From Pseudomonas nitroreducens TX1 (GTDB lineage: Bacteria; Pseudomonadota; Gammaproteobacteria; Pseudomonadales; Pseudomonadaceae): a stretch of DNA of 64,000 nucleotides. The translations under genes were made by a program, and so were the position numbers. This document shows positions 33,131 to 41,967 of this stretch, one piece after another. The notes beneath the pieces were generated by a model. It had not been told where the DNA came from. It worked only from the letters and a program-made list of their open reading frames with translations, and did not search any database. The first letter of the stretch is position 1. Every line of letters begins with the position of its first letter. The stretch is taken from positions 124,001 to 188,000 of the forward strand of contig NZ_AMZB01000136.1 of the NCBI RefSeq assembly GCF_000313755.1. Reading direction: 5' to 3'.

Positions 33131-34015
33131 ATGCGTATTTCCCTGCTTGTTCTGCGCACCGCCTGTCTCTGTCTCGCGCTGCTGGGCACCACCGCCCAGG
33201 CCCAGACCCTGCGAGTCGCCACCCTGGAGTGGGCGCCTTACGTCGGTAGCGACCTGCCGGGCAACGGGTTGGCCAGTCGCATCCTCAACGAAGCGCTGGC
33301 GCTCAACGGCGACAAGGCCGAACTGGTCTTCCTGCCCTGGCAACGCGCCCTCAACGAAGCCCGCGACGGCCGCTTCGACGCACTGATGCCGGCCTACCTG
33401 TCGGCAGACCGCCGGGAAGATTTCTACACCTCGATGCCGCTGCTGGACTCCCAGCTGGGCTTCTTCCGCCGCCGTGACCGCGCCCTGCCGATCGACCCAC
33501 GCAACCTCGACAGCCTGCGCCCGTACCGCATCGGCGTAGTGCGCGGCTACGTCAACCAGAGCGCCTTCGACGCCGCCGACTTCCTCAACAAGGACGTAGT
33601 CAGCAGCGACTGGCAGAACCTGGAGAAACTCCTGCGCGGACGCATCGACCTGGCCGTGGTGGACCGCTACACCGGCTACCAGTTGCTCAGCCAGAACGCC
33701 CCGGCGCTGCGCGAACAACTGGAGTTCATCGACCCGCCGCTGGAGGTCAAGCCGCTCTACGTGCTGGTGCCGAAGAAGCGTGCCGAGGGCGAAGCCCTGG
33801 CTGCCAGCCTCGACCGTGGCCTGCGCACCCTGCGCCGTAGCGGCCGCCTGCAGCAGCTGATCGCCGAAGCCCACCTGGAATCCGCCATGAACACCCGTGA
33901 AGTGGCCGCCCACCCACTGGCCGAGCAACTACCGCAAGCCGGCGGACAGCACGGCGCCGCGCTGACCCCCAGGACGCCGCCGGAGCTGTTGAGCTGGCAG
34001 GCGAGCCTGCTCTGA
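33131..34015 (+). CDS. periplasmic solute-binding protein (SBP_bac_3 type), orphan
   Basis: The 294-residue protein has a signal peptide (cleavage near AQA-QTL at residue 25) followed by an amino-acid-binding-protein fold: TLRVATLEWAPYVGSDLPG, YTSMPLLDSQLGFF and RGRIDLAVVDRYTGYQLL. No permease or ATPase gene is adjacent, so it may act as an orphan binding or sensing protein. The ligand is unknown. The C-terminal 40 residues beyond the fold are proline-rich and of no clear family. Confidence 0.82.
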   Translation: MRISLLVLRTACLCLALLGTTAQAQTLRVATLEWAPYVGSDLPGNGLASRILNEALALNGDKAELVFLPWQRALNEARDGRFDALMPAYLSADRREDFYTSMPLLDSQLGFFRRRDRALPIDPRNLDSLRPYRIGVVRGYVNQSAFDAADFLNKDVVSSDWQNLEKLLRGRIDLAVVDRYTGYQLLSQNAPALREQLEFIDPPLEVKPLYVLVPKKRAEGEALAASLDRGLRTLRRSGRLQQLIAEAHLESAMNTREVAAHPLAEQLPQAGGQHGAALTPRTPPELLSWQASLL

Positions 34016-34207
34016 GACAGTCCCCCACTCCGCTCGGTATTTGTCACAAGGCGTTGCCGCGCTCACAGCGACAGGATTTTCACGCAGAAGCTGTAATATC
34101 CTCCCGCGGACTTCCGTCGCAGGATTCGACGGAGCGCGCGCCGTCATACCGGCCACGCCTTATACTGGGCGGCCCGGCCGTTCACCTTGTTGTCAGACAG
34201 GCTTCTC

Positions 34208-34867
34208 ATGGAATTCAACCCGATCGATCTGATTCTCCACCTCGACAGCTACCTGTCGCTGGCGGTGGCCAACTACGGCACCTGGATCTACGCCATCCTC
34301 TTCCTGGTGATCTTCTGCGAAACCGGCCTGGTGGTAACGCCCTTCCTGCCCGGTGATTCCCTGCTGTTCATCGCCGGCGCCATCTGCGCCACCGGCGGCA
34401 TGGACCCATGGATGCTCGGAGGCCTGCTGCTGGTCGCGGCGATCAGCGGCGACAGCACCAACTACGTGATCGGCCGAACCCTGGGCAAGCGCCTGTTCAG
34501 CAATCCGAACTCGAAAGTCTTCCGCCGCGATTACCTCGATCAGACCCACGCGTTCTACGAGCGCCACGGCGGCAAGACCGTGACCCTGGCGCGCTTCCTG
34601 CCCATCGTGCGGACCTTTGCCCCCTTCGTCGCCGGCATGGCCTACATGCCCTATGCCCGCTTCCTGTTCTTCAGCGTGGCCGGCAGCATCGCCTGGGTCG
34701 GTGGCCTGGTGACCCTGGGCTACTTCTTCGGCAACGTGCCGTTCATCAAGCAGAACCTGTCGGTGATGATCGTCGCCATCATCGCCTTCTCGCTGGTGCC
34801 CATGCTGATCGGCTTCATCCGCCACAAGCTGCGCCCCTCGGCCAAGGCCCAGCCCGGCGAGCACTGA
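34208..34867 (+). CDS. DedA-family membrane protein
   Basis: The 219-residue protein has several membrane helices and the SNARE-associated/DedA pattern: [30 protein letters not shown], and [23 protein letters not shown]. DedA proteins are undecaprenyl-phosphate or lipid flippases affecting proton-motive force and drug resistance (family knowledge). The ATG at 34208 is preferred to the TTG at 34187. mtfA follows 7 bp downstream, so they form an operon. Confidence 0.9.
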   Translation: MEFNPIDLILHLDSYLSLAVANYGTWIYAILFLVIFCETGLVVTPFLPGDSLLFIAGAICATGGMDPWMLGGLLLVAAISGDSTNYVIGRTLGKRLFSNPNSKVFRRDYLDQTHAFYERHGGKTVTLARFLPIVRTFAPFVAGMAYMPYARFLFFSVAGSIAWVGGLVTLGYFFGNVPFIKQNLSVMIVAIIAFSLVPMLIGFIRHKLRPSAKAQPGEH

Positions 34868-34874
34868 TCCGCCC

Positions 34875-35693
34875 ATGTGGTCGTTCAAGGCCTGGCGCCG
34901 CCGGCGCTTTCTCGCCCGCTATCCGCTCGATGCAGAGCTGTGGACGCAGGTGCGCCGGCACCTCCCGATCCTCGACGGCCTGAGCGAGGAGGAACTGCGC
35001 CGGCTCGGCGAGCGGGCGCTGCTGTTTCTGCGCGACAAACGCCTGTCGCCGCTGCCGGGCATCGAACTGGACGACTACCGCCGCCTGCTGCTGGCGACCC
35101 AGGCCGAACTGCCGCTGCTGCACCTGCCGGACCTGAACTGGTACGGCGGCTTCCATGAGCTGGTGCTCTATCCCGACGACTTCGTCAGCCCGCAGAAGCA
35201 CCGCGACCCGGCTGGCGTCCTGCACGAGTTCGATGACGAGCGCGCCGGCGAAACCTCCTTGCAGGGCCCGGTGATTCTCGCCTGGCCCGGCGTGGAAAAC
35301 GGCGGCGGCTGGGATGCCTACAACCTGGTGATCCACGAACTGGCGCACAAGCTCGACATGCTCAACGGCGACGCCAACGGCTTGCCGCCGCTGCACCGCG
35401 ACATGCGCGTGGCCGACTGGGCCGCGGCCATGCAGGCCGCCTACGACGACCTCAACCGCCAACTCGACCACGATCCGCAGGCGCACACCGCCATCGACCC
35501 GTACGCGGCGGAGAATCCGGCGGAGTTCTTCGCCGTCACCAGCGAGTACTTCTTTACCGCTCCGGACCTCCTTCAGGCGGCCTATCCCAAAGTCTATGAA
35601 CAGCTTTCGCTGTTCTACCGGCAAGATCCGCTCTCGCGCCTGCACAAGCTTCAGGCCGAGCACCCCGAATATCAGGAAACTCAGGCGCACTAG
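34875..35693 (+). CDS. mtfA: zinc-dependent peptidase MtfA
   Basis: The 272-residue protein is the MtfA (Mlc titration factor A/YeeI) family: metallopeptidase motif HELAH at residues 154-158, a downstream Glu-containing NPAEFFAVTSEYFF segment, and FHELVLYPDDFV. In E. coli it binds the Mlc repressor; Pseudomonas lacks the classical Mlc system, so the role here is open. It is 7 bp from dedA. Confidence 0.9.
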   Translation: MWSFKAWRRRRFLARYPLDAELWTQVRRHLPILDGLSEEELRRLGERALLFLRDKRLSPLPGIELDDYRRLLLATQAELPLLHLPDLNWYGGFHELVLYPDDFVSPQKHRDPAGVLHEFDDERAGETSLQGPVILAWPGVENGGGWDAYNLVIHELAHKLDMLNGDANGLPPLHRDMRVADWAAAMQAAYDDLNRQLDHDPQAHTAIDPYAAENPAEFFAVTSEYFFTAPDLLQAAYPKVYEQLSLFYRQDPLSRLHKLQAEHPEYQETQAH

Positions 35694-35773
35694 GCGATGT
35701 CTGTGGCTTGGACACGGCAATCTGCCTATAATCCGCCGCACTTTTTCGGCCCGACCATTATCTGGAGTCGTCC

Positions 35774-36304
35774 ATGAGCTACAGCAGCATCCCGGCTGGC
35801 AAAGACCTGCCGAACGACATTTACGTCGCCATCGAGATCCCGGCCAACCACGCGCCGATCAAGTACGAAATCGACAAGGACACCGACTGCCTGTTCGTCG
35901 ACCGTTTCATGGCTACCCCGATGTTCTACCCGGCCAACTACGGCTTCATCCCGAACACCCTGGCCGACGACGGCGATCCCCTGGACGTGCTGGTCGTGAC
36001 CCCCTACCCGGTCGCTCCGGGCTCGGTGATCCGCGCCCGTCCGGTTGGCGTGCTGAACATGAGCGACGAAGCCGGCGGCGACGCCAAGCTGATCGCCGTA
36101 CCGCACGACAAGCTGACCGTCCTGTACAAGGACGTGAAGGAATACACCGACCTGCCGGCCCTGCTGCTGGAGCAGATCAAGCACTTCTTCGAGAACTACA
36201 AGGATCTCGAGAAGGGCAAGTGGGTGAAGGTCGAAGGCTGGGGCGACGCCGCCCAGGCCCACGACTACATCACCAAGGCCGTCGCCGCCTTCCAGGCCAA
36301 GTGA
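35774..36304 (+). CDS. ppa: inorganic pyrophosphatase Ppa
   Basis: The 176-residue protein is a family I soluble pyrophosphatase; the signature [10 protein letters not shown] with its metal-binding aspartates is present, as are KYEIDK and the [13 protein letters not shown] segment. It hydrolyses pyrophosphate made in biosynthesis. A TATAAT -10 hexamer lies at 35727-35732, 41 bp before the start, with only a weak -35. TCTGGAG lies in front of the ATG. A terminator follows. Confidence 0.97.
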   Translation: MSYSSIPAGKDLPNDIYVAIEIPANHAPIKYEIDKDTDCLFVDRFMATPMFYPANYGFIPNTLADDGDPLDVLVVTPYPVAPGSVIRARPVGVLNMSDEAGGDAKLIAVPHDKLTVLYKDVKEYTDLPALLLEQIKHFFENYKDLEKGKWVKVEGWGDAAQAHDYITKAVAAFQAK

Positions 36305-36335
36305 TGGTGGCGCGGATTATCCGCGCAACAGAAGA

Positions 36336-36360
36336 AGCCCCGCCTCGGCGGGGCTTTTTT
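36336..36360 (+). terminator. rho-independent terminator of ppa
   Basis: AGCCCCGCC-TC-GGCGGGGCT followed by six T, 32 bp after the ppa stop. Confidence 0.92.
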
Positions 36361-36389
36361 ATGACCGGGATTAGGCTTTTCGTCCCGAC

Positions 36390-36508
36390 TTTGCTACCAT
36401 CTGCGCCCCGCGAGCAGCTCGCTGCATCGCCACAGAATCAAGGCGGTCCGCCCTACCAGAAGTAAGGTTGGACCACCCCCTGAAAGCCGGCCACAAGCCG
36501 GCTTTTTT
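36390..36508 (+). ncRNA. candidate small RNA between ppa and the START-domain gene
   Basis: A second strong terminator (AGCCGGC-CACAA-GCCGGCT plus six T, 36485-36508) stands 125 bp after the ppa terminator, yet no gene lies between. The segment has a possible -10 (TACCAT near 36395) and can fold (GCGAGCAGCTCGC; GGCGGTCCGCC). A transcript of roughly 100 nt starting after the ppa terminator would explain the extra terminator. Identity unknown; it could instead be a backup terminator. Confidence 0.4.
36485..36508 (+). terminator. second rho-independent terminator
   Basis: AGCCGGC-CACAA-GCCGGCT followed by six T. It lies upstream of the START-domain gene and downstream of the ppa terminator. Confidence 0.85.
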
Positions 36509-36627
36509 AATGCCCGCGATTTGCCTCCCTGCATCCGGCACAGCCCCCTCCAGACCGCTCGCCGGCCAATGCGCCATTGTCACGGACCGGGCATAAGATC
36601 GGACTACTGCCCCGCCGGTCCGCTGCC

Positions 36628-37257
36628 ATGAATTGCTCGTCATCGCTCCTGCTCGCCTTGCTGCTGACCGTGCCTGCCCTTGCCCATGCGCAAGCCGCGG
36701 ACTGGAAGCTCGCCAAGGACCAGGACGGCGTGCGCGTCTACCTGAGCGAAGTGCCCGGCTCACAGTACAAGAGCTTTCGCGGCGTAACCCTGGTGAAGGC
36801 GGATGTCGCCACGCTCGGTCACCTGCAGGAGAACCTGCGCGTCTCCTGCGCGTGGCTCTATGCCTGCGCGCAGATGCGCCTGCTCAAGTACAGCGACGAA
36901 GCCATCTGGGTCTACCTCGATACCCAGTTGCCCTGGCCCGCCGCGCCGCGCGACCTGGTGCTGAAGGTGAGCACCGAGGAAACGCCCGACGGCGGTATGA
37001 TCCGCCACCTGCAGGCCGCTCCGGACTACGTCCCGCCGGTAAAGGACCGCATCCGCGTACCCAGCGTCTCCGGCACCTGGAAAATGGTCCCCAAGGGCCC
37101 GAAGCTCACCGAAGTCACCTACGAGATGCGCGGCGAGCCGGGCGGCAGCGTGCCGTCCTGGCTGGCGAACCGGTTCGTGGTGGACGCGCCCTTCGAGTCG
37201 CTGCGCATGCTGAAAGTGGTGGCGGAGCACCAGGGCGTCCGTGACGGCGGCTACTAG
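36628..37257 (+). CDS. secreted START-domain (lipid-binding) protein
   Basis: The 209-residue protein has a signal peptide (LLLALLLTVPALAHAQA) and a START/Bet v1-like lipid-binding fold: DGVRVYLSEVPGSQYKSFRG, LPWPAAPRDLVL and VPSWLANRFVVDAPFESLRML, a pattern seen in many periplasmic START proteins of Pseudomonas. The ligand is unknown. The start at 36628 was chosen because the signal peptide begins there. Confidence 0.85.
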   Translation: MNCSSSLLLALLLTVPALAHAQAADWKLAKDQDGVRVYLSEVPGSQYKSFRGVTLVKADVATLGHLQENLRVSCAWLYACAQMRLLKYSDEAIWVYLDTQLPWPAAPRDLVLKVSTEETPDGGMIRHLQAAPDYVPPVKDRIRVPSVSGTWKMVPKGPKLTEVTYEMRGEPGGSVPSWLANRFVVDAPFESLRMLKVVAEHQGVRDGGY

Positions 37258-37384
37258 AAAGCCGGTAGGAAATCACCGCTGTCAGCACTTGCGCAGTCGC
37301 CTGCACCCTGACCGAAGATTTGCCCGCAAAGCCCGTCTCTGCTAGTGTCGCGAGGTTTCCGAATACCCCCGCCGAGATGTCCGT

Positions 37385-37630
37385 ATGGCCCGCAAGAAAG
37401 CTTCCCTCGACTTCGAACAGTCCCTCGCCGAGCTGCAAACGCTGGTGGAGCGTCTGGAAAGCGGCGAGCTGTCGCTGGAGGATTCGCTGGGTGCCTTCGA
37501 GCAGGGCATCCGCCTGACCCGCGATTGCCAAACGGCGCTGACCCAGGCGGAGCAGAAGGTACAGATCCTGCTGGAACGCGATGGCGAACTGAGCGAAGCG
37601 CCCTTCGATCCGGAAGGCGAAGACGCATGA
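37385..37630 (+). CDS. xseB: exodeoxyribonuclease VII small subunit XseB
   Basis: The 81-residue protein has the XseB pattern [27 protein letters not shown] and forms exonuclease VII with XseA, encoded elsewhere. It is the first gene of xseB-ispA; its stop overlaps the ispA ATG (ATGA). In P. aeruginosa dxs follows ispA, but here they are separated by about 16 kb. Confidence 0.96.
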   Translation: MARKKASLDFEQSLAELQTLVERLESGELSLEDSLGAFEQGIRLTRDCQTALTQAEQKVQILLERDGELSEAPFDPEGEDA

Positions 37631-38514
37631 TCGCCGAGTACCAGGCGCGCTGTACGGCGCGTGTCGATGCTGCGCTGGAAAAGCTTTTCGTCGCTCCCCG
37701 TGAAGAACTCACCCGCCTCTATGCCGCCATGCGCTACAGCGTGGTCAACGGTGGCAAGCGCGTGCGCCCGTTGCTGGCCTACGCGGCCTGCGAAGCCCTG
37801 GGTGGCGAGGCCGAACGCGCCGACGGCGCGGCCTGCGCGGTGGAGCTGATCCACGCCTATTCCCTGGTGCACGACGACCTCCCGGCCATGGACGACGACG
37901 ATCTGCGTCGCGGCCAGCCGACCACCCACATCGCCTACGACGAAGCCTGCGCGATTCTCGCCGGTGACGGCCTGCAGGCGCTGGCATTCGAGGTGATCGG
38001 TAACGCGCAGCTCAATCCGCAGGATGCCCAGACCCGCCTGGACATGCTGATGACCCTCGCCCGCGCCGCCGGTTCTGCCGGGATGGTCGGCGGGCAGGCA
38101 ATCGACCTGGAATCCGTGGGCCGCAAGATCGACCAGGCCGCGCTGGAGACCATGCACCGACACAAGACCGGCGCGCTGATCGAAGCCAGCGTTCAGCTGG
38201 GTGCCCTGGCCAGCGGCCGCGCCAACGCCGATGCGCTGGAAGCGCTGCGCCGCTATGCCGAGGCCGTGGGCCTGGCGTTCCAGGTGCAGGACGACATCCT
38301 CGACGTGGAAAGCGACACCGCCACCCTCGGCAAGACCCAGGGCAAGGACCAGGCGCACGACAAGCCAACCTACCCCGCCCTGCTCGGCCTCGATGCCGCC
38401 AAGGCCTACGCCCTGGCCCTGCGCGACCAGGCGCTGGCCGCGCTGGAGGGTTTCGGCGACAACGCCGAGCCGCTGCGCGCCCTGGCGCGCTACATCGTCG
38501 AACGCCGCCACTGA
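37627..38514 (+). CDS. ispA: (2E,6E)-farnesyl diphosphate synthase IspA
   Basis: IspA condenses isopentenyl diphosphate with dimethylallyl and geranyl diphosphates to farnesyl diphosphate. The 295-residue protein has both aspartate-rich motifs: the first in [13 protein letters not shown], the second in [12 protein letters not shown]. The start overlaps xseB by four bases. No terminator is seen after it; the next feature is the operator of the hydroxyproline GntR gene. Confidence 0.96.
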   Translation: MIAEYQARCTARVDAALEKLFVAPREELTRLYAAMRYSVVNGGKRVRPLLAYAACEALGGEAERADGAACAVELIHAYSLVHDDLPAMDDDDLRRGQPTTHIAYDEACAILAGDGLQALAFEVIGNAQLNPQDAQTRLDMLMTLARAAGSAGMVGGQAIDLESVGRKIDQAALETMHRHKTGALIEASVQLGALASGRANADALEALRRYAEAVGLAFQVQDDILDVESDTATLGKTQGKDQAHDKPTYPALLGLDAAKAYALALRDQALAALEGFGDNAEPLRALARYIVERRH

Positions 38515-38599
38515 TTGCCCGGCACGCGCATTGCGTGTGCAAATGCCGTGAATCGCCGATTGCGATGACCGCTGGCCGGTGCTTCACTGCATTGCAGGG

Positions 38600-38613
38600 A
38601 TTTCGTATACCAT
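38600..38613. promoter_or_regulatory. TTCGTATAC operator, copy 1
   Basis: ATTTCGTATACCAT lies 33 bp before the GntR start. The left half of the palindrome is intact and the right half degenerate. Better copies stand at 44465-44480 and 50435-50450. Confidence 0.6.
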
Positions 38614-38645
38614 ATCCGACAATAACCACCTGACCGGACTGCATC

Positions 38646-39320
38646 GTGCCGCTACGCAACGCCCCCAACCTGGGTATCGTTCCCTCCGCCTCGGAGACCA
38701 TCGCCAAGCACCTGCGCGAGGCGATCATTTCCGGCCAGATGGCGGAAAACGAGCCGATTCGCCAGGACGACATCGCGCAGATCTTCAACGTCAGCAAGAT
38801 CCCCGTGCGCGAGGCGCTCAAGCGCCTGGAAGCCGAGGGCCTGGTGGAGTTCCAGCGCAACAAGGGCGCGCTGGTGACGAAGATTTCCGAACCGGAACTG
38901 GCGCAGATGTTCGAGGTGCGCGTCGTGCTCGAAGCCCAGGCGATCCGCCTCGCGGTGCCGAACATGACCACCGAGACCTTCGAGCGCGCCGAGCGCATCT
39001 GTGCCGAGTTCGTCGGCGAAGACGATGTCGGGCGCTGGGCCGAACTGAACTGGGAATTGCATGCCTGCCTCTACGAGCCGGCGCAGCGTCCCTATCTGGT
39101 CGGCCTGATCCGTTCGATCCACGATAAGCTGGAGCGTTACCTGCGCATGCAGATGAGCCTGTCCTCGGGCAAGGAACGCGCGGACCACGAGCACCACGAC
39201 ATCCTCGACGCCTGCCGCGCCGGCGACGGCGAGTTGGCCGCGCGCTTGCTGGAAGAACATATCAACGGCGTCTGCCGCACGCTCTACGAACACCTGCCGA
39301 ACCGGCCGACGCCGAGCTGA
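38646..39320 (+). CDS. GntR/FCD-family regulator of the hydroxyproline island
   Basis: The 224-residue protein has a GntR winged helix (about residues 15-75; KIPVREALKRLEAEGLV) and an FCD effector domain with WELHACLYEP and HHDILDACRAGD carrying the usual metal ligands. It starts at a GTG at 38646 with no clear ribosome-binding site. It heads the hydroxyproline island and is the likely binder of the TTCGTATAC palindromes in front of itself, the ABC operon and the deaminase gene (inference). It is the first gene after ispA, where dxs is expected. Confidence 0.88.
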   Translation: MPLRNAPNLGIVPSASETIAKHLREAIISGQMAENEPIRQDDIAQIFNVSKIPVREALKRLEAEGLVEFQRNKGALVTKISEPELAQMFEVRVVLEAQAIRLAVPNMTTETFERAERICAEFVGEDDVGRWAELNWELHACLYEPAQRPYLVGLIRSIHDKLERYLRMQMSLSSGKERADHEHHDILDACRAGDGELAARLLEEHINGVCRTLYEHLPNRPTPS

Positions 39321-39328
39321 GGTTGGCG

Positions 39329-39575
39329 TCTGTTGATGCTTTGTCACGGCCGCGACGGCACTGAATTTTGCGCGGGATAGGGGTTATAGGAAGTCAGTGC
39401 CGCCAGAGTGGAGTGAAGCGTTGCGCAAAATGCAGAGCCGTCCCTTTGGGTTGCGCGGCAAATCGCACCAGGCGTCGTTGCGGGACTAGACAAGGGGCGG
39501 CCATTGCCGTCGTCCCGCGTCTAGCCTGACGCGATTTGGCGCAGCAACGCGGCTCGCGCCAAAGCATCAACAGAC
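39329..39575. mobile_element. 247-bp MITE-like element with 16-bp perfect terminal inverted repeats
   Basis: GTCTGTTGATGCTTTG (39329-39344) is repeated in exact inverse as CAAAGCATCAACAGAC (39560-39575). The interior has further imperfect symmetry (GCAAATCGC against GCGATTTGGC; GCGGGACTAGAC against GTCCCGCGTCTAG) and no open reading frame of note. It occupies most of the 364-bp gap between the GntR gene and lhpA. No flanking direct repeat could be made out. It looks like a non-autonomous transposable element or a large structured repeat. Confidence 0.6.
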
Positions 39576-39684
39576 CCCACCGCCGCTGTGCCGATTTCAT
39601 CATCGGCCCGGCGGAAAACCCTCAAGCCCCGATTCCCGACCCACGCCACCCTAGGGTCTACAACAAGACGCTTGAGGGGGCAGC

Positions 39685-40629
39685 ATGAAACGCATCCAGG
39701 TTCTCGATTCCCACACCGGCGGTGAACCCACGCGCCTGGTGCTCGACGGCTTTCCCGACCTTGGCAGGGGCAGCATGGCCGAACGCCGCGCGCTGCTGGC
39801 CGAGCAGCACGACAGCTGGCGCGCCGCGACCGTGCTGGAACCACGCGGCAGCGACGTGCTGGTCGGCGCGCTGCTCTGCGAGCCGGTTGACCCGAGCGCC
39901 TGTGCCGGGGTGATCTTCTTCAACAACACCGGCTACCTGGGCATGTGCGGCCACGGCACCATCGGCCTGGTGGTCTCGCTGGCGCACCTGGGCCGCATCG
40001 GCCCGGGAACGCACAAGATCGAGACGCCGGTGGGCACCGTCGACGCAACCCTGCACGACGACCGCTCGGTGAGCGTGCGCAACGTGCCCGCCTACCGCTA
40101 CCGCAAACAGGTACCGGTTGACGTACCCGGCTACGGCAGCGTGCGCGGCGACATCGCCTGGGGCGGCAACTGGTTCTTCCTGATTGCCGATCACGGCCTG
40201 CGTGTCGCCGGCGACAATCTCGATGAACTGACCGCCTACACGGTCGCCGTGCAGAAAGCGCTGGAAGACCAGGGCATCCGTGGCGAAAACGGCGGGCTGA
40301 TCGACCACATCGAACTGTTCGCCGACGATCCCGACGCGGACAGCCGCAACTACGTGCTCTGCCCCGGCAAGGCCTACGACCGCTCGCCCTGCGGCACGGG
40401 CACCAGCGCCAAGCTGGCGTGCCTGGCCGCCGACGGCAAGCTCGCCGCCGGCGACATCTGGCGCCAGGCCAGCGTGATCGGCAGCCAGTTCGAGGGCCGC
40501 TTCGAGTGGCTCGGCGAGCCGGCCGAGGGGCGCATCATCCCGACCATCCGCGGCCGCGCCAACATCAGCGCCGAAGCCACCCTGCTGCTGGAAGAGGACG
40601 ATCCCTTCGCCTGGGGCATCCGCCCGTGA
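39685..40629 (+). CDS. lhpA: 4-hydroxyproline 2-epimerase
   Basis: This 314-residue proline-racemase-family enzyme converts trans-4-hydroxy-L-proline to cis-4-hydroxy-D-proline, the entry step of the pathway. Both catalytic cysteines are present: Cys88 (LGMCGHG) and Cys236 (SPCGTG). GAGGGGG lies seven bases before the ATG. It overlaps the following FAD-oxidoreductase gene by four bases, so epimerase and dehydrogenase are co-translated. The MITE-like element lies about 110 bp upstream. Confidence 0.94.
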   Translation: MKRIQVLDSHTGGEPTRLVLDGFPDLGRGSMAERRALLAEQHDSWRAATVLEPRGSDVLVGALLCEPVDPSACAGVIFFNNTGYLGMCGHGTIGLVVSLAHLGRIGPGTHKIETPVGTVDATLHDDRSVSVRNVPAYRYRKQVPVDVPGYGSVRGDIAWGGNWFFLIADHGLRVAGDNLDELTAYTVAVQKALEDQGIRGENGGLIDHIELFADDPDADSRNYVLCPGKAYDRSPCGTGTSAKLACLAADGKLAAGDIWRQASVIGSQFEGRFEWLGEPAEGRIIPTIRGRANISAEATLLLEEDDPFAWGIRP

Positions 40630-41738
40630 GCGATGCCGACATCATCGTCATCGGCGCCGGCATAGTCGGCGCCGCCTGCGCCAATGCCCTCGCCCGGCGA
40701 GGGCTGGCCGTGCTCGTGCTGGACGCGCGCCTGCCCGGCGCCACCGCCGTCGGCATGGGCCACCTGCTGGTGCTCGACGACAACCCCGCCGAACTGGCGC
40801 TGAGCGACTACTCCCTGCAGCGCTGGCGCGAATGGGGCCACGGCATGCCCGCCGAATGCGCCTACCGCAGCAACGGCACGATGTGGCTGGCCGCCAACGA
40901 CGAAGAGATGGCCGAAGCCGAACGCAAGTTCGCCGTACTGCGCGAGCACGGTGTCGCCTCGAAGCTGCTCAACGCTGCGGAGCTGCTGCGCGAAGAACCC
41001 GAGTTGCGCAATGACCTGCACGGCGGGTTGGAAATCACCGGCGACGGCATCCTCTACGCGCCGCGCGCCGCCGCCTGGCTGCTGGAATCGGCCCTCAAAC
41101 CGATCCGCCAGCGTCAGGCAAAGGTCGTGGAAATCGATGAACCCCGCGTGCGCCTGGAAGGCGGCCAGTGGCTGAGCGCCAAGGCCATCGTCCTGGCCAA
41201 CGGCATCCAGGCAGGCGAGTTGTGCCCCGGCCTGCCCATCGAGCCGAAGAAGGGTCATCTGCTCATCACCGACCGCTACCCCGGCAAGGTGCGCCGCACC
41301 CTGGTCGAGCTCGGCTACGTCACCAGCGCACACAACGCCAGCGGCCCCTCGGTGGCCTGCAATATCCAGCCGCGCCCGACCGGGCAGCTGTTCATCGGCG
41401 CCTCGCGGCAGTTCGGCACCACCGACCCGCAAGTGGAAGGCTGGATGCTGGCGAAGATGTTGCGCCGCGCCGTGGACTACATGCCGGGCCTCGCCAAGCT
41501 CAACGTGATCCGCAGTTGGGCCGGCTTTCGCGCCGCCAGTCCGGACGGCATGCCGCTGGTGGGCGAACACCCGCAGCGCCCCGGCCTGTGGTTGGCGGTC
41601 GGCCACGAGGGCCTCGGTGTGACCACTGCGCCGGGCACCGCCGACCTGCTCGCCGCGCAGCTGTGCGATGAGCCGCTGCCCTTGGTGGCCGAACCCTATT
41701 CCCCGAACCGATTCCTCGGAGCCAACGCCCATGCCTGA
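40626..41738 (+). CDS. D-hydroxyproline dehydrogenase, FAD-dependent DadA-like subunit
   Basis: The 370-residue protein starts at a GTG overlapping the lhpA stop. It has the dinucleotide-binding motif [15 protein letters not shown] and the DadA/glycine-oxidase C-terminal FAD motif [19 protein letters not shown]. With the next two genes it forms a hetero-oligomeric D-hydroxyproline dehydrogenase (HcnABC-like), oxidising cis-4-hydroxy-D-proline to 1-pyrroline-4-hydroxy-2-carboxylate and passing electrons through Fe-S and flavin centres to the respiratory chain. Confidence 0.88.
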   Translation: MSDADIIVIGAGIVGAACANALARRGLAVLVLDARLPGATAVGMGHLLVLDDNPAELALSDYSLQRWREWGHGMPAECAYRSNGTMWLAANDEEMAEAERKFAVLREHGVASKLLNAAELLREEPELRNDLHGGLEITGDGILYAPRAAAWLLESALKPIRQRQAKVVEIDEPRVRLEGGQWLSAKAIVLANGIQAGELCPGLPIEPKKGHLLITDRYPGKVRRTLVELGYVTSAHNASGPSVACNIQPRPTGQLFIGASRQFGTTDPQVEGWMLAKMLRRAVDYMPGLAKLNVIRSWAGFRAASPDGMPLVGEHPQRPGLWLAVGHEGLGVTTAPGTADLLAAQLCDEPLPLVAEPYSPNRFLGANAHA

Positions 41739-41967
41739 GCTGACTCTCGATGGCCGCCCGCTGCGCGTCGCCGCCGGCACCACGGTCGCCGCCGCGCTCG
41801 TCCTGGGTGGCGACGGCACCACGCGCACCTCGGTCAGCGGCCAGCGTCGCGCCCCGCTGTGCGGCATGGGTGTCTGCCAGGAATGCCGGGTGACCATCGA
41901 CGGCCAGCGCCGCCTGGCCTGCCAGACCCTGTGCCGCGACGGCATGCAGGTGGAGACGCGTCCATGA
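41731..41967 (+). CDS. D-hydroxyproline dehydrogenase, small (2Fe-2S)-binding subunit
   Basis: The 78-residue protein has a plant-type ferredoxin fold with the cysteine pattern LCGMGVCQEC..LACQ, as in HcnA and the gamma subunit of D-hydroxyproline dehydrogenases. It overlaps both neighbouring dehydrogenase genes (8 bp and 4 bp). It shuttles electrons between the two flavoprotein subunits (family knowledge). Confidence 0.88.
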   Translation: MPELTLDGRPLRVAAGTTVAAALVLGGDGTTRTSVSGQRRAPLCGMGVCQECRVTIDGQRRLACQTLCRDGMQVETRP

